Notes: generated by a model not told the origin, from the letters alone. Positions 8,594-17,167 are shown, counted from the stretch's first letter. The stretch is DNA of 64,000 bases from Cellulomonas gilvus ATCC 13127 (GCF_000218545.1 NC_015671.1:620001-684000), one strand, 5' to 3'. Numbers and translations: made by a program.

Positions 8594-9796
8594 GTGAGCG
8601 CCGCCCGCAGGAGCACGACGCACCGTCGTCGTGCCGCCGCGCCCGCGCGACGCCGGGCCGGGCGCGTCCTCACGCAGGCGCTGGTCCTGGCCCTGGTGGC
8701 CGGTGCGACCAGCGCGTTCGCGGTGCTCCACAAGGACGTCGTGGTCGACGTGGACGGCACGCCCGTGCAGGTCGAGGGATTCGGCCGGACGGTCGGGCAG
8801 GTGCTGCGCGCGGGCGGCATCGAGACCGGTGAGCGCGACCTCGTCGTCCCGGCGCTCGACCAGGCCGTGGGTCAGGGCGAGCAGATCGTGGTGCGGCACG
8901 CGCGGCAGCTGCAGGTCGACGTCGACGGCACGCCGCGCACCGTGTGGACCACCGCGCTCACCGTCGGCGAGGCGGTCGAGGCGCTCGGGCTGCGCGAGGG
9001 CGAGGTCCGCCTCTCGGCGTCGCGCTCGTCGTCGCTGGGCCGGGGGACGCTGCACGTCTCGACGCTCAAGGAGATCCACCTGGTGGTCGACGGCCAGGTG
9101 ATCGACGGCGTGAGCACGGCCGCCACGGTGCGGGACGCGCTGCGGGACATCGGCCTGGTGCTGAACGAGGGCGACCAGGTCTCGGTGCCGCTCGACGCCG
9201 CGTCGGTGGACGGCCTCGCGGTGCTGGTCACGCGCGGGGACAGCAGCGGCGAGGTGGTCACGGAGGCGGTCCCGTTCGAGACCGAGGAGGTCGAGGACGC
9301 CTCGCTGCCCAAGGGCACCCGGATCATCACGCAGACCGGCCGGGCCGGCGTGCGCACCACCACGTACGAGCTCGAGCGCGTGGGCGGCGTGGTCGTGGGG
9401 CGCACCGTGGTCACCTCGGTGATCACCACACCGCCGCGCGACCAGGTGGTCACGGTCGGCACCGCGGACATGCCGACGGACGTGAACGTCTCGCCGGGCA
9501 CCGCGCAGGCCCTCGGCAAGCAGATGGCGGCGGCCCGCGGCTGGGGCGACGACCAGTTCGCGTGCCTGCTCACGCTGTGGCAGAAGGAGTCGGGCTGGCG
9601 GGTGAATGCGGAGAACAGGTCCTCGGGGGCGTACGGCATCCCGCAGGCGCTCCCCGGCTCGAAGATGGCGTCGGTCGCCCCGGACTGGCGCACCAACCCT
9701 GAGACGCAGATCACGTGGGGTCTGAACTACATCAAGAGTCGTTACAGCACGCCGTGCGGGGCGTGGTCCTCGTTCCTGTCCCAGGGCTGGTACTGA
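8594..9796 (+). CDS. Rpf-like cell-wall protein: DUF348 repeats, G5 domain, transglycosylase-like C-terminus
   Basis: A 400-residue secreted or membrane-anchored protein. After a basic N-terminus, one hydrophobic helix (about 23-42) serves as signal or anchor. DUF348 (ubiquitin-like) repeats follow at about 48-200 (HKDVVVDVDGTPVQVEGFGRT, RQLQVDVDGTPRTVWTTA, KEIHLVVDGQVIDGVST), then a G5 domain at about 215-300. The last 90 residues hold a lytic-transglycosylase-like domain with likely catalytic E332 in LWQKESGWR and a GAYGIPQALPG motif, which differs from the classical Rpf fold. Such proteins cleave peptidoglycan during growth and revival. The GTG at 8594 is preceded by AGGAAGGA. It lies in tandem with a classical RpfB. 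Confidence 0.85.
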   Translation: MSAARRSTTHRRRAAAPARRRAGRVLTQALVLALVAGATSAFAVLHKDVVVDVDGTPVQVEGFGRTVGQVLRAGGIETGERDLVVPALDQAVGQGEQIVVRHARQLQVDVDGTPRTVWTTALTVGEAVEALGLREGEVRLSASRSSSLGRGTLHVSTLKEIHLVVDGQVIDGVSTAATVRDALRDIGLVLNEGDQVSVPLDAASVDGLAVLVTRGDSSGEVVTEAVPFETEEVEDASLPKGTRIITQTGRAGVRTTTYELERVGGVVVGRTVVTSVITTPPRDQVVTVGTADMPTDVNVSPGTAQALGKQMAAARGWGDDQFACLLTLWQKESGWRVNAENRSSGAYGIPQALPGSKMASVAPDWRTNPETQITWGLNYIKSRYSTPCGAWSSFLSQGWY

Positions 9797-9881
9797 CCCT
9801 GGCTTGACCCCGGTGGCCCCTGCCCGGACGTGCGCTTGACCCGCCGTTGACCGACCGCTCGGCAGCCCGGGGCAACCGGCG

Positions 9882-9911
9882 TTGGACGTCACATCACGAT
9901 CGGGTTACGGT
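9882..9911 (+). promoter_or_regulatory. Promoter of rpfB
   Basis: TTGGAC (9882-9887) and TACGGT (9906-9911) are 18 nt apart. The block ATCACGATCGGGTTACGGTC matches the promoter block of the upstream Rpf-like gene. GTCAC and GTTAC half-sites here resemble the GTnAC repeats reported for MtrA, a known regulator of rpf genes; that link is inference. Confidence 0.5.
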
Positions 9912-9917
9912 CGCCTG

Positions 9918-10135
9918 TCGCTGCACCGGTTCTCAGGCTCGTCTGCCTGCGCCTCGCAGCGCACCCGTCCGCTCGTCGGGCGGGACCAGACAGCCGGATC
10001 GGGGATCCGGGACCGACGGTGACGACTCCCTCCAGTCGTCACGGCACAGCCCGGCAGCGCCGGGCGAGCGACGTCGGGTGCCCGTACGGGCACGCCTCGT
10101 ACCCCGTGCCCGGGCACCACGACGGCTGGAGCCCC
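9918..10135 (+). promoter_or_regulatory. Long, highly structured 5' leader of rpfB
   Basis: About 218 nt between the predicted start of transcription and the GTG. It contains five consecutive perfect hairpins: CCGGATC/GATCCGG (9994-10010), GTGACGACT/AGTCGTCAC (10019-10042), CCGGC/GCCGG (about 10051-10063), GTGCCCGTACGGGCAC (10078-10093) and GTGCCCGGGCAC (10106-10117). The last two share the same arm and can pair with each other, giving alternative folds close to the ribosome-binding site. Conserved ydaO (c-di-AMP) riboswitch segments are not recognisable. Confidence 0.45.
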
Positions 10136-11368
10136 GTGCAGTTCTTCACCCGCCTCGTCCGCCCCTTCTCGCGCCTGCGCCCCGAGCGCGGCGCACACCC
10201 GACGGTCCCCGAGGACCCCACCCAGCAGCAGACGGCCGATGCCCCGGCCCGTGCGAGCCGCGGTCGCCGGCTCGTCCTGCCCGCCGCCGTCGCGGCGGTC
10301 GCACTCGTCGTCGGTGGCGGCACCGCCGCCTACGCGGCCGCGCACAAGACGGTCACGCTCGACGTGGACGGTCAGCTGCGGCAGGTCAGCACGTTCGCCG
10401 GCTCGGTCGAGGGCCTCCTGCACGACGAGGGCGTCGTGCTCGGCGCCCGCGACGACGTCAAGCCCCACGGCCGGCTCACGGACGGCGCCACGATCACGGT
10501 GCGCAGCGCGCACCAGATCCGCATCTCGCAGGACGGCGAGCAGCGCACGGTGTGGACCACGGCGCTCACGGCGGACGAGGCCCTCGACCTGCTCGCGGCG
10601 CGCGACCCCGACGTGCAGCTCGTCGCGTCGCGCTCGGCGAGCGGCGGCCGGCCGCAGCTCACGCTCGACCTGTCGGTGGACGGCAAGGTGACGATCCTCG
10701 TGGACGACGAGCGCATCGTCGTCGAGGACGCGCGCACCACGGTGGCCGAGGCGCTCGACCAGGCGGGCGTGGAGCTCACCGACCTCGACCAGGTGTCGCT
10801 GCGGAACGACGTGCACGGCCACCCCGTGGTCGTTGTGACGCGCGTCGTCGTGAAGGACGAGACGTACTGGTCCAAGGTCAAGTTCTCGACCACCACGCGT
10901 GAGGACCCGGACCGCTACGAGGGTGACGAGGTCGTCCTGACCAAGGGCGTCATGGGCACGCGTGCGATCGTCGAGCGCGTCACGTACGTCGACGGCGTCG
11001 AGACCTCGCGCGTGCGGCTCTCCGACGAGCAGACCAAGAAGCCGGTGACCCAGGTCGTCGCGGTCGGCACCAAGGAGCGCCCGGTCGCCAAGAGCAACCC
11101 GGGCCCGATCGGTGACACGCGTGACGCCGACTCGCTGAACTGGGCCGCGCTGGCGCAGTGCGAGTCGGGTGGCAACCCGACCATCGTCTCGGCCAACGGG
11201 CTGTACCACGGGCTGTACCAGTTCTCGGTCGGCACGTGGGCCTCGGTCGGCGGCTCCGGCCTGCCGTCGCAGGCGCCGGCCGCCGAGCAGACGGCCCGCG
11301 CCAAGATGCTCTACCTGCGCTCGGGCGCCGGGCAGTGGCCGCACTGCGGCCCGCGCCTGTTCAGCTGA
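10136..11368 (+). CDS. rpfB: Resuscitation-promoting factor RpfB (DUF348-G5-Rpf)
   Basis: A 410-residue peptidoglycan muralytic enzyme that promotes regrowth of dormant cells. Order of parts: basic N-terminus, one membrane helix (about 47-68), DUF348 repeats (HKTVTLDVDGQLRQVSTF, HQIRISQDGEQRTVWTTA, GKVTILVDDERIVVEDA), a G5 domain (about 240-320) and a C-terminal Rpf transglycosylase domain. The catalytic glutamate is E343 in ALAQCESGGNP, and the paired cysteines QCESGG and WPHCG are kept. The GTG at 10136 is chosen for its GGAG at 5 nt and the membrane helix position; an ATG-type start further upstream would fall in the hairpin-rich leader. It is followed by a strong terminator. Confidence 0.93.
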   Translation: MQFFTRLVRPFSRLRPERGAHPTVPEDPTQQQTADAPARASRGRRLVLPAAVAAVALVVGGGTAAYAAAHKTVTLDVDGQLRQVSTFAGSVEGLLHDEGVVLGARDDVKPHGRLTDGATITVRSAHQIRISQDGEQRTVWTTALTADEALDLLAARDPDVQLVASRSASGGRPQLTLDLSVDGKVTILVDDERIVVEDARTTVAEALDQAGVELTDLDQVSLRNDVHGHPVVVVTRVVVKDETYWSKVKFSTTTREDPDRYEGDEVVLTKGVMGTRAIVERVTYVDGVETSRVRLSDEQTKKPVTQVVAVGTKERPVAKSNPGPIGDTRDADSLNWAALAQCESGGNPTIVSANGLYHGLYQFSVGTWASVGGSGLPSQAPAAEQTARAKMLYLRSGAGQWPHCGPRLFS

Positions 11369-11383
11369 GCAGCACGGACCCAC

Positions 11384-11430
11384 GGACGCCCCGTCCGGAC
11401 CCGCCACGCGCGGGACCGGGCGGGGCGTCC
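11384..11430 (+). terminator. Terminator hairpin after rpfB
   Basis: Arms GGACGCCCCGTCCGG (11384-11398) and CCGGGCGGGGCGTCC (11416-11430) pair over 15 positions with a single G-T. A pyrimidine-rich run follows. It lies 15 nt after the rpfB stop and just before the rsmA promoter. Confidence 0.75.
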
Positions 11431-11442
11431 CCGTCTCTCTCG

Positions 11443-11448
11443 TAGGCT
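11443..11448 (+). promoter_or_regulatory. -10 box of rsmA-ispE (leaderless start)
   Basis: TAGGCT ends 7 nt before the rsmA ATG, the same spacing as metG and rnhA, so the mRNA should begin at the start codon. Confidence 0.6.
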
Positions 11449-11455
11449 CCTCGCC

Positions 11456-12379
11456 ATGACCGTCACGCTGCTGGGCCCCGCGCAGATCCGCGACCTCGCC
11501 GCGCGTGCCGGGGTGCGCCCCACCAAGACGCTCGGGCAGAACTTCGTGCTCGACGGCGGCACGGTGCGCAAGATCGTCCGGCAGGCCGACGTCGAGCCGG
11601 GCATGCGTGTGGTCGAGGTGGGGCCGGGTCTCGGCTCGCTGACCCTGGGCCTGCTCGAGGCCGGCGCGGACGTCGTCGCGGTCGAGATCGACCCGGTCCT
11701 GGCCCGCCTCCTGCCGGGGACCGTGGGTGAGCACGCGGGGCTGCGGCCCCTCGACGAGCCCGGCCGCGTCGCGCTGGCCGACGACGAGGGCCGCATCCGC
11801 CTCGAGGTGGTCCTCCAGGACGCGCTCGACGTGACGGAGCTCCCCGGCGAGCCGCCGCGCGCGCTCGTCGCGAACCTGCCCTACAACGTGTCCGTCCCGG
11901 TGCTGCTGACGTTCCTCGAACGGTTCGCGTCGCTCGAGCACGGGCTCGTCATGGTCCAGGCGGAGGTCGCGGACCGCCTCGCAGCGCCCCCGGGCAGCCG
12001 TACGTACGGCGTGCCGTCCGCGAAGGCCGCGTGGTACGCCGACGTGCGCCGCACCGCGACCGTGGGCCGGTCGGTGTTCTGGCCCGCGCCCAACGTGGAC
12101 TCGGCACTGGTCCGCCTGGACCGCCGCGAGCCGCCGGTCACCACGGCCACCCGGGAGGACGTGTTCGCGGTGGTCGACGGCGCGTTCGCGCAGCGCCGCA
12201 AGATGCTGCGCTCGGCGCTCGCGGGGCTGTTCGGCTCCGCCGACGCCGCGGTCGCGGCGCTCGCGGCCGCGGGTGTGGACCCGCAGGCGCGGGGTGAGAC
12301 CGTCGACATCGCCGCCTTCGCGCGGATCGCCGAGCACCTTCCGCGCGATCGTGCGGTCCGTGGCACGGTGGAGCCGTGA
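11456..12379 (+). CDS. rsmA: 16S rRNA (adenine1518/1519-N6)-dimethyltransferase RsmA/KsgA
   Basis: Dimethylates A1518 and A1519 at the 3' end of 16S rRNA. The 307-residue protein has [12 protein letters not shown], the SAM site [12 protein letters not shown], the acidic end of the next strand in AVEIDP, and the catalytic motif NLPYN (140-144). The C-terminal helical domain contains [13 protein letters not shown] short insertion between the second strand and the catalytic motif ([14 protein letters not shown]) is the only unusual part. Its TGA overlaps the ispE start (GTGA). Confidence 0.96.
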   Translation: MTVTLLGPAQIRDLAARAGVRPTKTLGQNFVLDGGTVRKIVRQADVEPGMRVVEVGPGLGSLTLGLLEAGADVVAVEIDPVLARLLPGTVGEHAGLRPLDEPGRVALADDEGRIRLEVVLQDALDVTELPGEPPRALVANLPYNVSVPVLLTFLERFASLEHGLVMVQAEVADRLAAPPGSRTYGVPSAKAAWYADVRRTATVGRSVFWPAPNVDSALVRLDRREPPVTTATREDVFAVVDGAFAQRRKMLRSALAGLFGSADAAVAALAAAGVDPQARGETVDIAAFARIAEHLPRDRAVRGTVEP

Positions 12380-13329
12380 CGCTCAGCTCGCTCGACGTGA
12401 CCACCACACGGCAGGTGCGCGTGCGCGCGCCCGGGAAGATCAACCTGTCGCTGCATGTGGGCCCGCGCCAGGACGACGGCTACCACGCGCTGACCACGGT
12501 GTTCCAGGCGGTCTCGGTGTTCGAGGAGGTCGTCGCGCGGGCGTGCGACGAGCGCGTCGTGACGGTCTCGGGGCCGCAGTCCGAGCTGGTGCCCACGGAC
12601 TCCTCCAACCTGGCGATGGTCGCGGTCGAGCTCCTGGCCCGCGCGACGGGCATCGACGAGGGCGTGCGGCTGCACATCGACAAGGGCGTGCCGGTCGCGG
12701 GCGGCATGGCGGGTGGCTCGGCCGACGCGGCCGCCGCGCTGCTCGCGTGCGACGCGCTGTGGCAGACCGGCCTGAGCCGCGCCGAGCTGGTGGAGCTCGC
12801 GGCCGAGCTCGGCTCGGACGTGCCGTTCGTGCTCCAGGGCCACACCGCGGTGGGCCAGGGGCGTGGGCACCTGCTCACGCCCGTCCTGGGCCGTGGCGAG
12901 TTCCACTGGGCGTTCGCGGTGCAGGACCGCGGCCTGTCCGCGGGCGTCGTGTACCGCGCGCTCGACGAGCTGCGCGCGATGGGGGACGGCGCCGACGTGG
13001 CCGAGCCGCCCGACCTCGACGACGACGTCCCGCTGCTGCAGGCGCTGCGGGCGGGTGATGCGCATGCGCTCGGCGCGGCGCTGCACAACGACCTCGAGCC
13101 CGCCGCGCTCGAGCTCGACCCGGACCTGGCCCAGCCGCTCGCGGTCGCGCAGGACGCGGGCGCCCTGGGCGTCGTCGTGTCCGGCTCCGGTCCGACCGTG
13201 GCGGCCCTGGCCCGGAGCCGGCAGCACGCCCTGGTCCTCGCGGCGGCGTTCACCGCCGCGGGCGTCGCCGACCGCGTCCTGACGGCAACGGGCCCGGTGG
13301 CAGGCGCCCGCGTCATCTCCACCGACTGA
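12376..13329 (+). CDS. ispE: 4-diphosphocytidyl-2-C-methyl-D-erythritol kinase
   Basis: Phosphorylates CDP-methylerythritol in the MEP route to isoprenoid precursors. The 317-residue GHMP kinase has the start motif [21 protein letters not shown], the ATP-binding loop [15 protein letters not shown] (about 104-118) and [10 protein letters not shown], and the C-terminal [15 protein letters not shown] start overlaps the rsmA stop, the classic rsmA-ispE pairing of actinobacteria. A long inverted repeat follows the stop and may end the transcript. Confidence 0.96.
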   Translation: MTLSSLDVTTTRQVRVRAPGKINLSLHVGPRQDDGYHALTTVFQAVSVFEEVVARACDERVVTVSGPQSELVPTDSSNLAMVAVELLARATGIDEGVRLHIDKGVPVAGGMAGGSADAAAALLACDALWQTGLSRAELVELAAELGSDVPFVLQGHTAVGQGRGHLLTPVLGRGEFHWAFAVQDRGLSAGVVYRALDELRAMGDGADVAEPPDLDDDVPLLQALRAGDAHALGAALHNDLEPAALELDPDLAQPLAVAQDAGALGVVVSGSGPTVAALARSRQHALVLAAAFTAAGVADRVLTATGPVAGARVISTD

Positions 13330-13343
13330 CCCCCTCCTTTCTT

Positions 13344-13405
13344 GCCGAGCTGGTACTTGTCCGCCAGGTGGGCACGCCCACCTGGCGGACAAGTACCAGC
13401 TCGGC
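13344..13405. repeat. Perfect 30-bp inverted repeat made of two head-to-head dispersed repeats
   Basis: Positions 13344-13373 and 13376-13405 are exact reverse complements over all 30 nt, with only AC between them. Each arm is a copy of a 30-nt element with core CTGGTACTTGTCCGCCAG that also occurs at 15274, 15327, 56721 and 56795. It lies between ispE and the ABC-F gene. It could work as a terminator for ispE or be a REP-like element. Confidence 0.9.
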
Positions 13406-13455
13406 GTGGGGGGTGGGGGTTGACGGGGGAGGGACGGTCCGCGGCGCCGGGCGGG

Positions 13456-13461
13456 TAGCCT
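13456..13461 (+). promoter_or_regulatory. -10 box of the ABC-F gene
   Basis: TAGCCT lies 10 nt before the ATG at 13472, giving a leader of only a few nucleotides. Confidence 0.5.
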
Positions 13462-13471
13462 CGTTGTCCTC

Positions 13472-15265
13472 ATGGCTCACCTGCTCGGCGCGGACCGCGT
13501 CACCCTCGCGCTGGGCACGCGCGTCCTGCTCGACGCGCTCAGCCTGGGCCTCGACGACGGTCAGCGCATCGGCGTGGTCGGCCCCAACGGCGCGGGCAAG
13601 TCGACGTTGCTGCGCGTGCTCGCGGGCGTCCAGGAGCCCGACGACGGGCGGGTTACCCGCGCGGGAGGCACGCGCCTGGCGATGCTCGACCAGCGCGACG
13701 ACCTGCCGCCCGGCACCGTCCTCGACGTCGTGCACGGCACGGCCGACGCGCACGAGTGGGCGTCGGACTCGCGGATCCGCGCGGTGCACGCCGGCCTCCT
13801 GCCGGACGTCGCGCTCGACGCCGACGTCAGCACGCTCTCGGGCGGGCAGCGCCGCCGCGTCGCGCTGGCCGCGCTGCTGGTCCGCGACGACGAGGTGCTG
13901 GTGCTCGACGAGCCCACCAACCACCTGGACGTCGAGGGTGTGGCGTGGCTCGCCGAGCACCTGAACCAGCGGTTCGGCCGCGGCTCGGGTGCGCTCGTCG
14001 TCGTGACCCACGACCGGTGGTTCCTGGACGCGGTCTGCACGCGCACGTGGGAGGTGCACGACGGCGTCGTCGACCAGTACGAGGGCGGGTACGCCGCGTA
14101 CGTGCTGGCGCGCGCCGAACGTGCACGGTCGGCGGCGGTCACCGAGGAGAAGCGGCAGAACCTGCTGCGCAAGGAGCTCGCGTGGCTGCGGCGCGGCGCA
14201 CCCGCGCGCACGTCCAAGCCCAAGTTCCGGCTGGACGCCGCGTCCGCGCTGATCGCCGACGAACCGCCGCCGCGTGACCAGGTCGAGCTGTCGAAGATGG
14301 CGACCGCGCGGCTGGGCAAGGACGTGCTGGACCTCGAGGACGTCACGGTCGCACTGGGCGGCCGCACGCTGCTGGACGACGTGACGTGGCGCATCGGCCC
14401 GGGGGACCGATACGGCCTCGTCGGCGTCAACGGCGCGGGCAAGACGACGCTGCTGCGGCTCCTGTCGGGTCGCCTGACGCCCGATGCGGGGCGGGTCAAG
14501 CGCGGCAAGACCATCCGGGTCGCCGAGCTCCGGCAGGACGTCGAGGACCTCGACGAGCTCGCGGACCTGCGCGTCGTCGAGGTCGTCGAGCGCGAGAAGC
14601 GGTCCGTCGTGGTCGGCGGCAAGGAGCTCACCGCGTCGCAGCTGGTCGAGCGGCTGGGCTTCACCAAGGACCGGGCGCGCACGCCCGTACGGGACCTGTC
14701 CGGCGGTGAGCGTCGTCGGCTCTCGCTGCTGCGCCTGCTCGTCGGGGAGCCCAACGTGCTGCTGCTCGACGAGCCGACCAACGACCTGGACACCGACACG
14801 CTCGCGGCGCTCGAGGACCTGCTGGACGGCTGGCCCGGCACGCTGATCGTCGTCTCGCACGACCGCTACCTGCTCGAGCGCGTGTGCGACCGCCAGGTGG
14901 CCCTGCTCGGCGACGGCGCGCTGCGGGACCTGCCGGGCGGCGTCGAGGAGTACCTGACGCTGCGCCGCGCGGGCCTGGCGGCGTCGTCGTCGGCCACGCC
15001 GGACCCCGCCGTGTCGTCGTCCGCCGCGCCCGAGACCCCCGCGCTCTCGGCGGCTGACGCGCGCGCGGCCCGCAAGGAGGTCGCACGCATCGAGCGCCGC
15101 CTGGCCAAGATCGCCGAGCTCGAGGCCGCGCTGCACGTCGCGCTCGCCGCGCAGGCCACGGACCACGAGGCGGTGCAGCGCCTGGACGCCGAGCTGCGCG
15201 CCCTGGCCGCCGAGCGCGACGAGCTCGAGTCCGCCTGGCTCGAGGCCGCGACCCTCACCGACTGA
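13472..15265 (+). CDS. ABC-F family ATPase (ribosome-associated, Ettf/Uup-like)
   Basis: A 597-residue soluble protein with two ABC ATPase domains and no membrane segment. First domain: Walker A GPNGAGKST (37-45), signature LSGGQRRRVAL, Walker B LLVRDDEVLVLDEPTNHLD. The inter-domain linker (about 215-280) contains EEKRQNLLRKELAWLRRGAPARTSKPKFR. Second domain: GVNGAGKTT (318-326), LSGGERRRLSL, NVLLLDEPTNDLD. The C-terminal 80 residues form a coiled coil (ARKEVARIERRLAKIAELEAAL), as in Uup, which acts on branched DNA or ribosomes. Specific role unknown: translation factor or antibiotic protection are both possible. Confidence 0.93.
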   Translation: MAHLLGADRVTLALGTRVLLDALSLGLDDGQRIGVVGPNGAGKSTLLRVLAGVQEPDDGRVTRAGGTRLAMLDQRDDLPPGTVLDVVHGTADAHEWASDSRIRAVHAGLLPDVALDADVSTLSGGQRRRVALAALLVRDDEVLVLDEPTNHLDVEGVAWLAEHLNQRFGRGSGALVVVTHDRWFLDAVCTRTWEVHDGVVDQYEGGYAAYVLARAERARSAAVTEEKRQNLLRKELAWLRRGAPARTSKPKFRLDAASALIADEPPPRDQVELSKMATARLGKDVLDLEDVTVALGGRTLLDDVTWRIGPGDRYGLVGVNGAGKTTLLRLLSGRLTPDAGRVKRGKTIRVAELRQDVEDLDELADLRVVEVVEREKRSVVVGGKELTASQLVERLGFTKDRARTPVRDLSGGERRRLSLLRLLVGEPNVLLLDEPTNDLDTDTLAALEDLLDGWPGTLIVVSHDRYLLERVCDRQVALLGDGALRDLPGGVEEYLTLRRAGLAASSSATPDPAVSSSAAPETPALSAADARAARKEVARIERRLAKIAELEAALHVALAAQATDHEAVQRLDAELRALAAERDELESAWLEAATLTD

Positions 15266-15273
15266 CCCCACCC

Positions 15274-15303
15274 GCCCACCTGGCATCTATCCGCCAGTTC
15301 GGC
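15274..15303 (+). repeat. 30-nt dispersed repeat, copy 3 (divergent)
   Basis: Starts GCCCACCTGGCATC and ends CCGCCAGTTCGGC; same length and layout as the other copies, with a changed loop (CATCTATCCG). It lies between the convergent ABC-F and MarR genes. Confidence 0.75.
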
Positions 15304-15326
15304 CCGGGGTGGCGGGCGTCCCATCC

Positions 15327-15356
15327 GCCGACCTGGTACTTGTCCGCCAGGTCGGG
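15327..15356 (+). repeat. 30-nt dispersed repeat, copy 4
   Basis: GCCGACCTGG and CCAGGTCGGG flank TACTTGTCCG; the arms pair at 9 of 10 positions, making a stem-loop. It ends 2 nt before the MarR stop codon and may be a shared terminator for the convergent genes. Confidence 0.85.
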
Positions 15357-15357
15357 G

Positions 15358-15867
15358 TCAGTGGGGGGTGTCGAAGGGGGTCAAGATGGTGCGCAGGAGC
15401 GAGGCGAGGGCCGCGCGGTCGGGGTCGGGGAGGTCCGCCAGGAGCGTGTGCTCGCTGGCCAGCAGGTCGGCGAACGCGGCGTCCACGCGCCGCAGGCCCG
15501 CGTCGGTGAGCTGCACCAGCACCCCGCGGCGGTCGTCGGGGGAGGGCTGCCGTCCGACCAGGCCCTTGCCCTCCAGCCGGTCGATCCGGTTGGTCATGGT
15601 GCCGGACGTGACGAGCGTCTGGGTCAGGAGCGCGCCGGGGGAGAGCCGGTAGGGCGCGCCCGCGCGCCGCAGCGCGGCCAGCACGTCGAACTCCCACGTC
15701 TCCAGGTCGTGCCGCGCGAACGCGCCACGCCGCGCCAGGTCGAGGTGCCGCGCCAGGCGGCTCACGCGGGACAGGACCTCGAGCGGGCCCACGTCCAGGT
15801 CGGGCCGCTCACGCTGCCAGGCCGCGACGATGCGGTCGACCTCGTCGTGCGAGCCGGTGTCCACCAT
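15358..15867 (-). CDS. MarR family transcriptional regulator
   Basis: A 169-residue winged-helix regulator. Helices of the DNA-binding domain are visible in ETWEFDVLAALRRAGAPYRLSPGALLTQTLVTSGTMTNRIDRLEGKGLVGRQPSPDDRRGVLVQLTDAG, shown here in its key parts: the recognition helix is VTSGTMTNRIDRLE and the wing PSPDDRRGVLV. It is the last of three minus-strand genes (rnhA, TetR, MarR) but has its own -10 box 6 nt before the ATG and a palindrome just upstream, so it is probably autoregulated. The target is unknown; no divergent partner gene is present. Confidence 0.88.
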   Translation of the reverse strand: MVDTGSHDEVDRIVAAWQRERPDLDVGPLEVLSRVSRLARHLDLARRGAFARHDLETWEFDVLAALRRAGAPYRLSPGALLTQTLVTSGTMTNRIDRLEGKGLVGRQPSPDDRRGVLVQLTDAGLRRVDAAFADLLASEHTLLADLPDPDRAALASLLRTILTPFDTPH

Positions 15868-15873
15868 GGCGCG

Positions 15874-15890
15874 AGGTTACTCGACGTCGA
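15874..15890 (-). promoter_or_regulatory. Leaderless promoter and possible operator of the MarR gene
   Basis: On the minus strand TAACCT (15879-15874) lies 6 nt before the ATG. The perfect palindrome TCGACGTCGA (15881-15890) abuts the -10 box, and GTCGAG/GTCGAC half-sites extend it upstream. Such placement suits repressor binding. Confidence 0.4.
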
Positions 15891-15905
15891 CAATCTCGAC
15901 GGAGG

Positions 15906-16553
15906 TCAGCCCGCGCGGTCGATCTCCGCCTTGGTCAGCGCGGGCCGGCGTTCCAGTCCGGACAGGCCGTTCCACGCGAGGTTCACCAGGTGCGCCGCGA
16001 CCTCGGCCTTGCCCGGCCTGCGCGCGTCGAGCCACCACTGGCCCGTCAGCGCGACCATGCCGACGAGCATCTGCGCGTACATGGGCGCGGTCTTGGGATC
16101 CTGGCCCTGCTTGCGGAACTGGTCCGCGAGCAGGTGCTCCACCTGGCTCGCGACGTCGCCGATCAGGCTCGAGAACGTCCCGGTGGCCTGCGCGACGGGG
16201 GAGTCGCGCACCAGGATCCGGAAGCCGTCCTCGGACGTCTCGATGTAGGTGAGCAGCGCGAGCGCGGTCCGCTCGACCAGCACCTTGGGGTGCCCGCCCT
16301 CCTCGAGCGCGTCGGTCAGCGAACCGGTCAGCGCCTGGATCTCCCGGTCGACGACGACCGCGTACACGCCTTCCTTGCCCCCGAAGTGCTCGTAGACCAC
16401 GGGCTTGGAGACGTCCGCGCGGGCCGCGATCTCCTCGACGCTGGTGCCCTCGAACCCCTTCTCGGCGAACAGCCGGCGCGAGACGTCCAGCAGCTGGGCG
16501 CGCCGCTGCACCCCGGTCATCCGGGACCGGGGTGCTCGCTTGCTCTCCGCCAC
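15906..16553 (-). CDS. TetR family transcriptional regulator
   Basis: A 215-residue TetR-type regulator. The DNA-binding domain spans about residues 15-62: RRAQLLDVSRRLFAEKGFEGTSVEEIAARADVSKPVVYEHFGGKEGVY, given here by its turn ADVSKPVVYEHF. The rest is a helical ligand-binding and dimerisation domain ending with WNGLSGLERRPALTKAEIDRAG. The sequence is close to a widespread actinobacterial group in which the regulator stands alone. GTG start. It lies between rnhA and the MarR gene on the same strand; its ligand and targets are not evident. Confidence 0.88.
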   Translation of the reverse strand: MAESKRAPRSRMTGVQRRAQLLDVSRRLFAEKGFEGTSVEEIAARADVSKPVVYEHFGGKEGVYAVVVDREIQALTGSLTDALEEGGHPKVLVERTALALLTYIETSEDGFRILVRDSPVAQATGTFSSLIGDVASQVEHLLADQFRKQGQDPKTAPMYAQMLVGMVALTGQWWLDARRPGKAEVAAHLVNLAWNGLSGLERRPALTKAEIDRAG

Positions 16554-16630
16554 GCGCCCATCATGCCGTGCCGGGCCCTACGCCCGGGCCGGTCAGCGCG
16601 CCCGCGGACACCCGGGCTCGTCGCGCGGGC

Positions 16631-17086
16631 TCAGGCCCCCGCGCGCACCTGGTCCACGCCGCGGTTGGCGAGCGCGTCGGCACGCTCGTTGCCCGGGTCG
16701 CCCGCGTGACCCTTGACCCACACCCAGTGCACGGTGTGCCGCGCGACCTCGGCGTCCAGCGCGATCCACAGGTCCTGGTTCTTGACGGGCTTCTTGTCCG
16801 CCGTGCGCCACCCGTTGCGCTTCCAGCCGTGCACCCACTTGGTCACGCCGTTCATGACGTACGTCGAGTCCACGTGCAGCGTGACCTCGCACGGCTTGGT
16901 CAGCGCACGCAGCCCCTCGATGACGGCCGTGAGCTCCATCTGGTTGTTGGTGGTGTGCGGCGCACCGCCGAAGATCTCGCGCTCGTGCTCGCCGAACTGC
17001 ATCCACGCACCCCATCCACCGACTCCCGGGTTGCCCTTGCAGGCGCCGTCGGTCCACATGTGCACGGGGGGCAGCTCGCTGGTCAC
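16631..17086 (-). CDS. rnhA: Ribonuclease HI
   Basis: Cuts the RNA strand of RNA-DNA hybrids. The 151-residue protein contains the full active-site set: D13 ([13 protein letters not shown]), E51 (NNQMELTAV), D73 (LHVDSTYV), H127 ([15 protein letters not shown]) and D137. The GTG at 17086 is chosen because the -10 box TAGGGT ends 7 nt upstream, the same leaderless spacing as metG and rsmA; a GTG three codons upstream would lie within the promoter. It is divergent from tRNA-Gln. Confidence 0.94.
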   Translation of the reverse strand: MTSELPPVHMWTDGACKGNPGVGGWGAWMQFGEHEREIFGGAPHTTNNQMELTAVIEGLRALTKPCEVTLHVDSTYVMNGVTKWVHGWKRNGWRTADKKPVKNQDLWIALDAEVARHTVHWVWVKGHAGDPGNERADALANRGVDQVRAGA

Positions 17087-17093
17087 GGCGACC

Positions 17094-17099
17094 ACCCTA
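17094..17099 (-). promoter_or_regulatory. -10 box of rnhA (leaderless start)
   Basis: TAGGGT on the minus strand, 7 nt before the GTG start codon. Confidence 0.55.
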
Positions 17100-17167
17100 G
17101 GGTCCGGCGCGGGGGGCCGACGTCGGCTGGCACACTGAGGCCGCCGCCTCGTCGTCCGACGAGCCGG

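Noticed and set aside
9918..10135. ydaO (c-di-AMP) riboswitch before rpfB
   Set aside because: Expected from other actinobacteria, but the conserved segments such as GGGTGAAT and GACAGCTAACC are not found.
13331..13471. CRISPR-like repeats between ispE and ABC-F
   Set aside because: Only two units, in opposite orientation and without spacers; they belong to the dispersed stem-loop family.
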